DNA of 64,000 nucleotides, taken from the NCBI GenBank assembly GCA_015472025.1, contig BNHL01000001.1, positions 2,019,501-2,083,500 of the forward strand, written 5' to 3'. The notes below the pieces were generated by a model. The model saw nothing but the letters and a program-made list of their open reading frames with translations. It had not been told where the DNA came from and did not search any database. Of the stretch, positions 56,697-64,000 are shown one piece after another. The position numbers and the translations under genes were made by a program. The stretch comes from Cytophagales bacterium WSM2-2 (lineage in GTDB: Bacteria > Bacteroidota > Bacteroidia > Cytophagales > Cyclobacteriaceae). Position 1 is the stretch's first letter. Every line of letters starts with the position of its first letter.

Positions 56697-59213
56697 ATGA
56701 AAAATATGAAGTTCAAAGTCTTTCGTGAAAAGTATATTTCACGCAAAGAAATATTTGCATTAGCATTTGGTTCAATACTTCTTCTCGCGCTCTATTATTT
56801 ATTTGAATCAATGGCAGAAAATGCAATCAATAAATACTGGGTAACCTACGTCATTGCACAAATACAATCCGAAACCATTGTAATGGCTCTAACTGGATTG
56901 GCTCTATTAATTTACGCTTACTTCCAAATTCGATCCAAGAAATTCACCATAAGAGCATATGAGGTACTCATTCTTTTCTTCTACACTAAGTATAGATTTT
57001 ATGATTCCTCTTGGAACTTTCATCCGTTGCTAAGTCCCATTAAGTATTTTGATACCGTACCATTTTTTGTGCTTTTACCGAAACTGCTTGCATTCCTCTC
57101 ATTCTATGATACGTTTGAAGTAAATGTTGGCAAAAGAGGAATTATAGATCCGGATATTCCACTTAGTCCCACAAATCCCAAAGATGAGTTGAATCGCAAT
57201 AAGTTCGCTGAGGAACTAGTTGAAGTATTAAAGTACACAAAGCCAAGCGAAAGAGCTCTTGTGATAGGAATAAATGGTACGTGGGGAAGTGGCAAGACCT
57301 CACTTCAATATCTAATTGAAAAATCTTTGTTCACCAAGGAAAACAGAGAATTATTTTACGTCATAAATTTTAATCCATGGTTTTACTCTCATAGTCTATC
57401 ATTGGCTCAAGCATTTTTAAATGTTGTAAAAAACAAGATTGATGACTATGCAATCTCAAAATCGATAAGCAGATATGCAGGATCAGTGATTAGTGGCACG
57501 GAAAGTATTCTTCTCAATACAAGTATTTTCTCAGAGATAAGAACAAAACCCAATTTAGATGAAGAATTAGAGGTAGTTAAGTCCAAAATTAAAAACCTAA
57601 AAAAGTCATTGCTTGTTATTATAGACGATTTAGATCGCCTTGGAGGCGAAGAACTAATTGAAGTACTCAGGCTAGTTCGCCTTGTCGGTGACTTCCCTAA
57701 TACAATCTATATAATTCTTTATGATAAAGAGTACGTCAAAGGTGTTATCAATGATAATCTCAGCGGTCATAATTCTAGCATCTACATTGATAAGATTATT
57801 CAGGTAGAGTATTCTATACCCGAAAGCAATATTGATGGCTTGAAGCAACTTCTTTTAACTCATTTAAGCAATGCCGTTGAAAAAGCTATTCCAAATAGTA
57901 GTTCATATTGGTCTTTGGATGAAATGAATTCTGCTATAAAGCTTATCCACTTTGGTCACTTTATTAAACATTTTCGCGACATAAAGAGATTTACAAATAA
58001 CTTCCTTCTTAGGTACAAATCAATTTATTCTGAGGTTAACTTCAAGCAATTTTTTTTATTGGAACTCTTGAGGTATAGACACCCAGAATTGACTAGCATC
58101 ATTTATAACAGCAAGGATATTTTTTTGACACAAATTAATCTCGAATATCAATTCACAAATGAGGTCGCCAGTACGCATGACTTCTGGACTAAGGTTGTAA
58201 AGAATGAAAACGCAAAAAGTGTACTTGTACAAATTAGCGAGTTTAAAAAAGAAAAGAGATCAATATCGGAGCTCTCATTCTTCCCAAACTACTTCACTCT
58301 TACACTTCAAAATGACTTCATAACCGAAGGAGAATTTGCAGATATTGTTAGTGTTCAGCTGAGCGAAACAACACAGGCTAAATACTCGGCCTGGATTAAT
58401 AATAAACGAGATAGCCTTCTTTATAGATTTAGAAATCATGAACCGCTTCAATCAATTGAGGCATTTATTAACTATGTTGATCACTTGGGGTTTGTTGAGA
58501 ATATATTAATAAATGACACTGGTAAAACTTATGGCAAAAGCTGGGAGGAATTAGCTAAAATATTCCTTAATAAGTACAGTCAGGTAAAAGACAGCGCCAG
58601 CATTGACTCAAGGACCCTTTACACTGAAACATCTAAATATCTTTATGTAAGCGGGCAACACACTTGTGATGTATTAAAGAATATTTTTAGAAGCAATACT
58701 AGTTTTATAGTCAAGGCTGATTTTAATGATAGTCCTTTAGCACATGGATGGAAAGAACGAGAGAATCGAGAAGTGAGCCACCTCAATAGTATTTTTCAGC
58801 TCGAATCTGATACGATCCGAGGAAATTATATAATCTTTAGAGCCCCTCCAGAATTTAGATTTGAATTGAATTTTGACACTGCTCCTGTGTTTTTGCGAAA
58901 TGCGCGTTGTGAAATGAAAACCTTTGAAAAAGAATGGCAGTTTTATATTAAAGTCAACGCGTCTAAGGGAACCCAGTATAAAACATTGCTCTTTAGATTG
59001 CTTGATCAAGGTGTATCACTGGGTAAGGTTGATGAAGATCAATTTACAGTCGGACTTATTCCTTCGAACATCGAAAATGAGTGGAAAAGATTTGAAATTG
59101 ATATAGAGGAATTATTTAAACGTTCTTATGCAAATGAAGGATTTACTCTACATTCAGTATTAGGAATTGCCATTTGTGGGAAATTAGCATTCGGTACATT
59201 TGAATTGTACTAA
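56697..59213 (+). CDS. KAP-family P-loop NTPase, membrane-anchored
   Basis: 838 residues from the ATG at 56697 (ATG 56706 possible). N-terminal membrane helices at ~18-40, 60-82 and ~115-135 (IFALAFGSILLLALYYLFES, TIVMALTGLALLIYAYFQIR). KAP NTPase domain at ~155-470: Walker A INGTWGSGKTSLQYLI, VINFNPWFYSHS, Walker B SLLVIIDDLDRLGGEELIEV, and IKHFRDIKRFTNNFLLRY. The C-terminal ~350 residues match no known domain. KAP NTPases are tied to membranes and to phage defence in several systems. AT-rich and bordered by repeats, with a DUF3800 gene next. Confidence 0.92.
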   Translation: MKNMKFKVFREKYISRKEIFALAFGSILLLALYYLFESMAENAINKYWVTYVIAQIQSETIVMALTGLALLIYAYFQIRSKKFTIRAYEVLILFFYTKYRFYDSSWNFHPLLSPIKYFDTVPFFVLLPKLLAFLSFYDTFEVNVGKRGIIDPDIPLSPTNPKDELNRNKFAEELVEVLKYTKPSERALVIGINGTWGSGKTSLQYLIEKSLFTKENRELFYVINFNPWFYSHSLSLAQAFLNVVKNKIDDYAISKSISRYAGSVISGTESILLNTSIFSEIRTKPNLDEELEVVKSKIKNLKKSLLVIIDDLDRLGGEELIEVLRLVRLVGDFPNTIYIILYDKEYVKGVINDNLSGHNSSIYIDKIIQVEYSIPESNIDGLKQLLLTHLSNAVEKAIPNSSSYWSLDEMNSAIKLIHFGHFIKHFRDIKRFTNNFLLRYKSIYSEVNFKQFFLLELLRYRHPELTSIIYNSKDIFLTQINLEYQFTNEVASTHDFWTKVVKNENAKSVLVQISEFKKEKRSISELSFFPNYFTLTLQNDFITEGEFADIVSVQLSETTQAKYSAWINNKRDSLLYRFRNHEPLQSIEAFINYVDHLGFVENILINDTGKTYGKSWEELAKIFLNKYSQVKDSASIDSRTLYTETSKYLYVSGQHTCDVLKNIFRSNTSFIVKADFNDSPLAHGWKERENREVSHLNSIFQLESDTIRGNYIIFRAPPEFRFELNFDTAPVFLRNARCEMKTFEKEWQFYIKVNASKGTQYKTLLFRLLDQGVSLGKVDEDQFTVGLIPSNIENEWKRFEIDIEELFKRSYANEGFTLHSVLGIAICGKLAFGTFELY

Positions 59214-59266
59214 ATCTTTTTAAGGCATTCAAAAAAGAACATTGAGGATTCAAAAGAGGGAACTTG

Positions 59267-59420
59267 CGCCTGTGTCGATGTTCCCCGCCCTTGCCCCCGC
59301 CTGTGTCGGTGTTCCCCCTCGCCCCTTGTCGCGAGTTCTTCTCCGGTAAGACCTCACTTCATAATAAGTACCACGCGCGATAAACGTAGTTCAAACCAAG
59401 CTAGCGCAACCACGTCTCCG
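59267..59420. repeat. Interspersed repeat (CCTGTGTCGGTGTTCCC family), copy A
   Basis: Holds a partial copy (59267-59297) and a fuller one (59298-59420): CGCCTGTGTCGGTGTTCCCC, TTCTTCTCCGGTAAGACCTC, then ACCACGCGCGATAAACGTAG and CAAACCAAGCTAGCGCAACC. Its end matches copy D near 62.4 kb. Confidence 0.75.
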
Positions 59421-59504
59421 AGTTTTGAGAATACTAAGTTTGATTTTGTGATTCATCATGCGGAGATTTGAGATCATCGCTCGGAAGACAAATAAAAAAC
59501 TATC

Positions 59505-60611
59505 ATGAAATTATACGTTGATGAAAGTGGGAATACCGGCGGGGCAAATGTCAATGCTAATATTTTCAATTTTAATGATCAGCCGTATTACGCTTTAGCA
59601 GGCATCCTGGTTAACGATTTCGAACGGAGCGGTTTGTGTGAATTCCTTGATGCCCTTAAGCAAAAACATCGCATTCAATCCCCGGAACTCAAGGCAAAAA
59701 AAATATATGAAAGTAAACCGCAATTGATATGGGAGCTGGTGGATTTTTTGAGCGACAACAATTTCCCTGTCTTTGTAGAACTGATGGATAAAAATTATTA
59801 TCTGAGTATTCAAATGCTCACTTTCACTATTGTAAGGCCACCGTTGATTGATTCGAATGAAAATGTAGCGGTGATAAGGAGCATGGCGCGTCTCCTTCCT
59901 TACTATTTAGGCGAGGCACTTTATATTAAGTTCACTCAAACCTGTCAGGAATATACAGTTCAAGCGTTTGAAAAATTTTACACTGAGCTTCGTGCTCACC
60001 TCAGAAAAGAAAATCATTTTGATGCATTAAAATTAGTTGAAATCAATTGGATGCTTTACCTGGGAGCCAAGGAGAAATATGGTGAGGAAGCATTTAAAAA
60101 ATATCTCCCAATACCTGATTCGAACTCAAACAACAGATTAATTCATTTGCTGCCAAACTATAACGCATTCAACACTCTTGTTGGAAGAACAAAGCGACAT
60201 AAAATGAAGAACAACATCGCTGAAAAAATTGAGATAGTCCATGATGAACAACCACAATTTGGATTGATTTACGATGAGGCTTTAAAACAGATGACAAGAG
60301 TTGATACAGATTCACTTGTTGCAGGGACTTCATTGACAGACTTAGCCTCCTATAACCTCACGAATGATGATTTTGAATTGAAATTCGTCAATTCAAAAGC
60401 AGACAAAGCAATACAAGCAGCAGACTTGATTGCTGGCTTCGTTGTAAGTGTTTGGACTGATTTCAAAAATGAACAGTACGACAAAATACACCATCATTTG
60501 CCAACCATGAAGGTTATAGCCAAGGACCCTGAATCAATTCCAGTCGGAACTCTCTTCGTAGTCCCAGAGGAAGACCACAGGATGTTTAGTTATTTACTTA
60601 GCCAGTATTGA
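59505..60611 (+). CDS. DUF3800 domain protein
   Basis: 368 residues. The start MKLYVDESGNTGG (Asp-Glu-Ser motif) and the end FVNSKADKAIQAADLIAGFV match the DUF3800 family, which has a RNase H-like fold with an acidic active site and is found with phage-defence genes. It is longer than the usual ~220-280 residues because of a central helical insert (~100-220). It lies 290 bp after the KAP gene, between two repeat copies, so it may belong with it or be an independent insertion. Confidence 0.88.
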   Translation: MKLYVDESGNTGGANVNANIFNFNDQPYYALAGILVNDFERSGLCEFLDALKQKHRIQSPELKAKKIYESKPQLIWELVDFLSDNNFPVFVELMDKNYYLSIQMLTFTIVRPPLIDSNENVAVIRSMARLLPYYLGEALYIKFTQTCQEYTVQAFEKFYTELRAHLRKENHFDALKLVEINWMLYLGAKEKYGEEAFKKYLPIPDSNSNNRLIHLLPNYNAFNTLVGRTKRHKMKNNIAEKIEIVHDEQPQFGLIYDEALKQMTRVDTDSLVAGTSLTDLASYNLTNDDFELKFVNSKADKAIQAADLIAGFVVSVWTDFKNEQYDKIHHHLPTMKVIAKDPESIPVGTLFVVPEEDHRMFSYLLSQY

Positions 60612-60615
60612 TTTT

Positions 60616-60870
60616 TCCCCGCCTATGTCGGTGTTCCCTCTCGCCTTTGCCCCCTCCCCCGCCTGTGTCGGTGTTCCCACACACCCTTGCCGCGAGTTCT
60701 TCTCTGGCAAGCCTCACTTCATAGGGAAACTAACTTGATAAGCATTATCAAAAAACCAGGAGATATTTGTTCAACCCCCGCCTGTGTTGGTGTTCCCCTC
60801 GCCCTTGGCGCGTGTTCTTCACCGGCAAGACCTCACTTCATAATGAGAAGTAAGCGTGATAAACATAATT
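60616..60870. repeat. Interspersed repeat, copies B and C
   Basis: Copy B from ~60616 (partial) and 60657-60775, including TTGCCGCGAGTTCTTCTCTG and GGAGATATTTGTTCAACC. Copy C at 60776-60870 with GCCTGTGTTGGTGTTCCCCT and TTCTTCACCGGCAAGACCTC. The remaining 206 bp before the monooxygenase gene hold nothing I recognise. Confidence 0.75.
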
Positions 60871-61076
60871 AATGCAGCTTCCGCTCGTCCTGTTGGTCTT
60901 CTTGACCATAGTCGTTCGCAAAGTCACAGCATTTGAAACCCTAATGCCAGCAAAGAAAACCCGCCAGCAGTAGCTTTGAATGATTTATTATTTAGCTATC
61001 GATGAAACGTTATTGCAACGAATAAAAGCTTTTAACAGGCAGTCAAAAACCATAATTAAAATTTCAGAAATACAAA

Positions 61077-62159
61077 ATGAAAAAAGCAGCATTAGTTTCA
61101 GGAGCAAGCATAGCAGGACTTACAATGGCATATTGGCTAAATCGTTATGGTTATAAAGTTACAGTTGTAGAAATTTCTGCGGGACTAAAAAAAGGTGGTT
61201 CACCAATTGATATAAGAGCAGAGGCAATTGATGTAGCTGAACGAATGGGGATTTACGAAAAAATTAAAGCTATGAGTTTAGAAACAACCATAGAATTTGT
61301 CAATGCTGAAAATGAATGTATTGGAACATTAAACGGATTAGGAAAAGATGAATCAGGAAGGGATATCGAATTACATAGAAATCATTTGATAGAAATTATT
61401 CAGGAATCTGCTGGCCCGGATATAGAATACCTTTTTAGTAATAGTATCCAAACAATTAATCAAGATGAGAATACAGTCACAGTAACTTTGAAAGATGGAC
61501 AAACCAGAAATTTTGATTTTCTTTTTGGCGCAGATGGTGTTCACTCTAGTGTTCGCAGGTTGGTTTTTGGTAACGAAGAAAATTACAATCATTTCTGCGG
61601 AGCATACTTTGCGATTTTGAATGTAGATAAAAACAATGAAAGACAAAATGCAGGTCGAATGTATAACATGCCGAGCAAAATGGCTGGCATTAGCACAAAA
61701 GGCAACTTGATATTATTATTTAAATCGCCAAAGTTAATTTACGATTACAGCAACGCTTCACAACACAAGCAAATACTGAACGAAAAATTTTCGGAATGTG
61801 GTTGGCAAATACCTGCTATTTTAAAAACCATGACCAATAGTAACGAATTGTATTTTGACGAAATATGTCAAATTAAAATGTCTTCATGGACAAAAGGGCG
61901 AGTTGCATTAATTGGCGATGCTGCACACTGTTCGGGTTTTCCAACAGGAATGGGAAGTAGTTTGGCAATGCACGGTGCAACATTACTGGCTGATGAATTA
62001 AAAGCATCAAATGGTGATTACCAATCGGCATTTTCAAAATATGACACCTCCTTGCATCCTGTTGTAGAAGCTATACAAGCAACTGTAATGCACGGATTGA
62101 GCTTCTTAGTTCCAGACACAGAAGAAGCAATTAGTTCGCGGAATAGCATGGTAAGTTGA
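61077..62159 (+). CDS. FAD-dependent monooxygenase (TetX-like family)
   Basis: 360 residues. FAD motif near the start in a variant form (ALVSGASIAGLTMAYWLNRY), then GGSPIDIRAEAIDVAERMGI, the DG motif FLFGADGVHSSVRRLVFG and the GD motif GRVALIGDAAHCSGFPTGMG. This is the group A flavin hydroxylase pattern, near to tetracycline-inactivating TetX and related oxidoreductases; the substrate is unknown. The end (EEAISSRNSMVS) is a little short, so a truncated C-terminus is possible. The region is AT-rich, and repeat copies lie on both sides, which suggests transfer. Confidence 0.88.
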   Translation: MKKAALVSGASIAGLTMAYWLNRYGYKVTVVEISAGLKKGGSPIDIRAEAIDVAERMGIYEKIKAMSLETTIEFVNAENECIGTLNGLGKDESGRDIELHRNHLIEIIQESAGPDIEYLFSNSIQTINQDENTVTVTLKDGQTRNFDFLFGADGVHSSVRRLVFGNEENYNHFCGAYFAILNVDKNNERQNAGRMYNMPSKMAGISTKGNLILLFKSPKLIYDYSNASQHKQILNEKFSECGWQIPAILKTMTNSNELYFDEICQIKMSSWTKGRVALIGDAAHCSGFPTGMGSSLAMHGATLLADELKASNGDYQSAFSKYDTSLHPVVEAIQATVMHGLSFLVPDTEEAISSRNSMVS

Positions 62160-62368
62160 TAAACCCAATGTTGATGTCGGTTGAGGTTCTTCCGCTTCCT
62201 GCTGAATTTTGCGTGAACTGCTGCTGACCTCTTCATTCGGTAAGACGAGTTCCTTGTGCAGGATAAACAGTCTTTTTGATTACGTTTTCATAATTCCCCG
62301 CCACTGAATCCAGGTCTATCTTCTTGCCATCATCAAGTGCATCTGAAAAAAATGCAGCGACTATTGCC
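62160..62368. other. Intergenic stretch with possible gene remnant
   Basis: No intact gene. On the minus strand a frame codes for SDALDDGKKIDLDSVAGNYE and on to a stop at 62233, but its start lies in the repeat at 62369. This could be a short leftover of a broken gene. Confidence 0.25.
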
Positions 62369-62605
62369 TCCGCCTTGGTTGGTGTTCCCCCGCGCCCTTG
62401 CCGCGTGTTCTTCACCGGCAAGCCTTACTTCATGATGAGTACCACGCGCGATAAACGTAATTCCAAACCAAGCTAGCGCAACCAGGTCTCCCGCCTGTGT
62501 TGGTGTTCCCCTCGCCCTTGCCGCGTGTTCTTCACCGGCAAGACCTCGTCTCATAAGGAAAACTAAGCGCGATAGTATTTCAAAAGCTTGGAGATATTTG
62601 TTCAA
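62369..62605. repeat. Interspersed repeat, tandem copies D and E
   Basis: Copy D (62369-62488) and copy E (62489-62605) lie head to tail. Each has a stem-loop CTTGCCG ... CGGCAAG (62397-62422 in D) around CGTGTTCTTCAC. D ends like copy A (ACCACGCGCGATAAACGTAA) and E like copy B (GGAGATATTTGTTCAAC). Confidence 0.8.
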
Positions 62606-62685
62606 CATAAATTGCATACTTAACGCATTGCCTTTGTCGTTCTTAGCTTAGATTCGCCTTTTGCAAATTGCCTTATCAAAATTCA

Positions 62686-64000
62686 ATGAACCACTTAGTT
62701 TTATTATGCATCGCTGTGCTGTTGAGTGTACACAGCAGTGGACAGAATCGTTCTTATGACAAAACAAAAATTTCGCCGGGAACAGGTATAGTTGTGAAAA
62801 AAATTGAGCTGGTTAACCAGGTAATGAGTCGCTCAGTTTACGAATCAGGAACCAGGCCTCAGCAATTTGACAACTTTGTTGAGCTTCAAAAGAAAGCAAC
62901 AAAAGATGAACTTATTGAGCTGACCACCCACCCGAATGGAGTTGTTCGCTGCTATGCCCTTTGGGCTTTATCATACGATACAACAGCCAGTTTGTTTCGG
63001 ATGGTTGTCAATCATATTAGCGATACGGAATCTGTAGATACCCAGTTTGGTTGTATTGGGGCCAAAGAAAAAGTTGGAGACTTTTTTATCTACGTGGTCA
63101 CACCCAACCTTATTGACTTTGATTCGAAGAAGCTTACTCCAGAAGAACGCAAATACTTAGATAGTATCCTGGTCAATATCCCAAATGCGTTGAACTCAAA
63201 AGAAAATGCGATTCTCACCGCAGCCTCTTCGGAAGCCTTTTATAAAAGAGCAAGAGAGCTTGTCTTAAGTGAAAATAATCAATCGGCTTTGATAAGACTG
63301 GCAGGATTCCGAAGGACGCAGGATATTCCACTAATCCTGAAAAACAGAGAGAAAGGGGAACGCTACGAACAATTTTTTTACACCTACAGGGCCATCAGTA
63401 AGTTTCCGCATGCTGCCTTTTTGCCGTTTTTAAAAAAATCATTGCAGAAAACATTTAAAGAAGATCACTATAGTAACGAATGGAGAGAGTTGTATAAAGC
63501 TATTGCAAGTTTCAGAAATGATACCGCACTTCAACTTTTAAGAATTCCCTTCTCGGGCAAATTGAAATATCAAAGCATGAAGGAGTATCATGTGAATTTT
63601 ATTTTCAGGGCAGTGCTGGAATTTTACACTCCGACTTATGATGATCTTCTTTGGAGGATGTGGGAAAACGAAAGGAAAGTAAATACACAAGTATTCAACC
63701 TGCTCTATGCGAAAAACACGGAGAAAGCCTATCAGCTAACGGAGAAAACAATCCTTAATGCCAGTGAATTTTACTACGCTAACATGGATGTACTTAATGA
63801 AAGTCAAGATTCTCCTGTAGAACTGGTTAAGATGATGCTTGACACTGTGTTGGCTAAGGACCGGTCTTTCGCGGTTGATGTAATTAATAAAAACATAATG
63901 GAGGTTGATGTTTTTCAGTTTCCCGTTTTTGCCGAAAAGGTGCTGAAACTGCGGGACACCTCGCTTATAAACTCGCTTCTTGCACGACTTGAAAAGGAAA
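62686..64000 (+). CDS. Secreted helical-repeat-like protein, 3' truncated by window edge
   Basis: At least 438 residues. Signal peptide MNHLVLLCIAVLLSVHSSGQ. Then KDELIELTTHPNGVVRCYAL and WALSYDTTASLFRMVVNHIS, with the look of HEAT-type helical repeats, followed by stretches such as NAILTAASSEAFYKRARELV and FRRTQDIPLILKNREKGERY. The frame is open to the last base of the window. No catalytic family recognised. Confidence 0.8.
   Translation, partial: MNHLVLLCIAVLLSVHSSGQNRSYDKTKISPGTGIVVKKIELVNQVMSRSVYESGTRPQQFDNFVELQKKATKDELIELTTHPNGVVRCYALWALSYDTTASLFRMVVNHISDTESVDTQFGCIGAKEKVGDFFIYVVTPNLIDFDSKKLTPEERKYLDSILVNIPNALNSKENAILTAASSEAFYKRARELVLSENNQSALIRLAGFRRTQDIPLILKNREKGERYEQFFYTYRAISKFPHAAFLPFLKKSLQKTFKEDHYSNEWRELYKAIASFRNDTALQLLRIPFSGKLKYQSMKEYHVNFIFRAVLEFYTPTYDDLLWRMWENERKVNTQVFNLLYAKNTEKAYQLTEKTILNASEFYYANMDVLNESQDSPVELVKMMLDTVLAKDRSFAVDVINKNIMEVDVFQFPVFAEKVLKLRDTSLINSLLARLEKE

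Noticed and set aside
62233..62617. Minus-strand frames with AGEEHAARARGT repeats (also 60687-60872 plus)
   Set aside because: They are translations of the interspersed repeat.

Overview
The window looks like chromosomal DNA of a member of the Bacteroidota, probably a Cytophagales-type aerobe. Pointers are a fused CcoN-CcoO cbb3 oxidase, a DUF6702 protein, an OmpP1/FadL-like outer-membrane protein, a short eukaryote-like ProS, promoter -7 elements of the TAnnTTTG type, mostly weak Shine-Dalgarno sequences, and GG-leader peptides with C39 exporters. The assignment rests on gene content and motifs only.

Layout. 1-19 kb is mostly housekeeping: a GH3 glycosidase cut by the left edge, three small membrane/coiled-coil proteins, an N-formylglutamate amidohydrolase, tpiA, proS, a secreted Gly/Tyr-rich protein, an OmpP1/FadL-like porin, aroK, folP, a SpoU methylase, purM, a vWA membrane protein, rarA and ltaE. 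An initiator tRNA-Met with a clear promoter and terminator lies at 19.6 kb. It is followed by a Crp/Fnr regulator, an outer-membrane-like protein and a YceI protein.

22-40 kb is a respiration and stress block: UspA proteins, a PAS histidine kinase with a receiver-cNMP-HTH regulator, ccoNO-Q-P-G-H plus a TauE/SafE-like protein, ccoI-ccoS, a truncated haemoglobin, tandem UspAs, Hsp20, an HPF-type ribosome factor and a membrane-anchored flavodoxin-like protein. Six promoters here share one design. Two FNR/CRP-like boxes lie 22 bp apart, centred 33 and 55 bp upstream of a TAnnTTTG-like -7 element. A seventh promoter has only the proximal box. Kinase, fused regulator, boxes and targets together resemble the rhizobial FixL-FixJ-FixK-fixNOQP circuit, with FixJ and FixK merged into one protein.

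40-45 kb holds a peptide-export cassette: a GG-leader precursor with an 8-Cys knottin-like core, a membrane protein joining a degenerate C39-like domain, VKOR and thioredoxin, and a C39 bacteriocin-type ABC exporter. A small HTH protein and an FtsX/MacB permease follow.

47-64 kb is accessory and repeat-rich. It holds lipoproteins, a NTF2-like protein, an orphan sensor kinase, an exported Fe/Mn superoxide dismutase, several families of palindromic interspersed repeats, a 21/42-bp tandem repeat array, an XRE regulator with a palindromic operator, a KAP-family membrane NTPase, a DUF3800 protein, a TetX-like monooxygenase and a secreted protein cut by the right edge. KAP and DUF3800 together suggest a possible defence locus.
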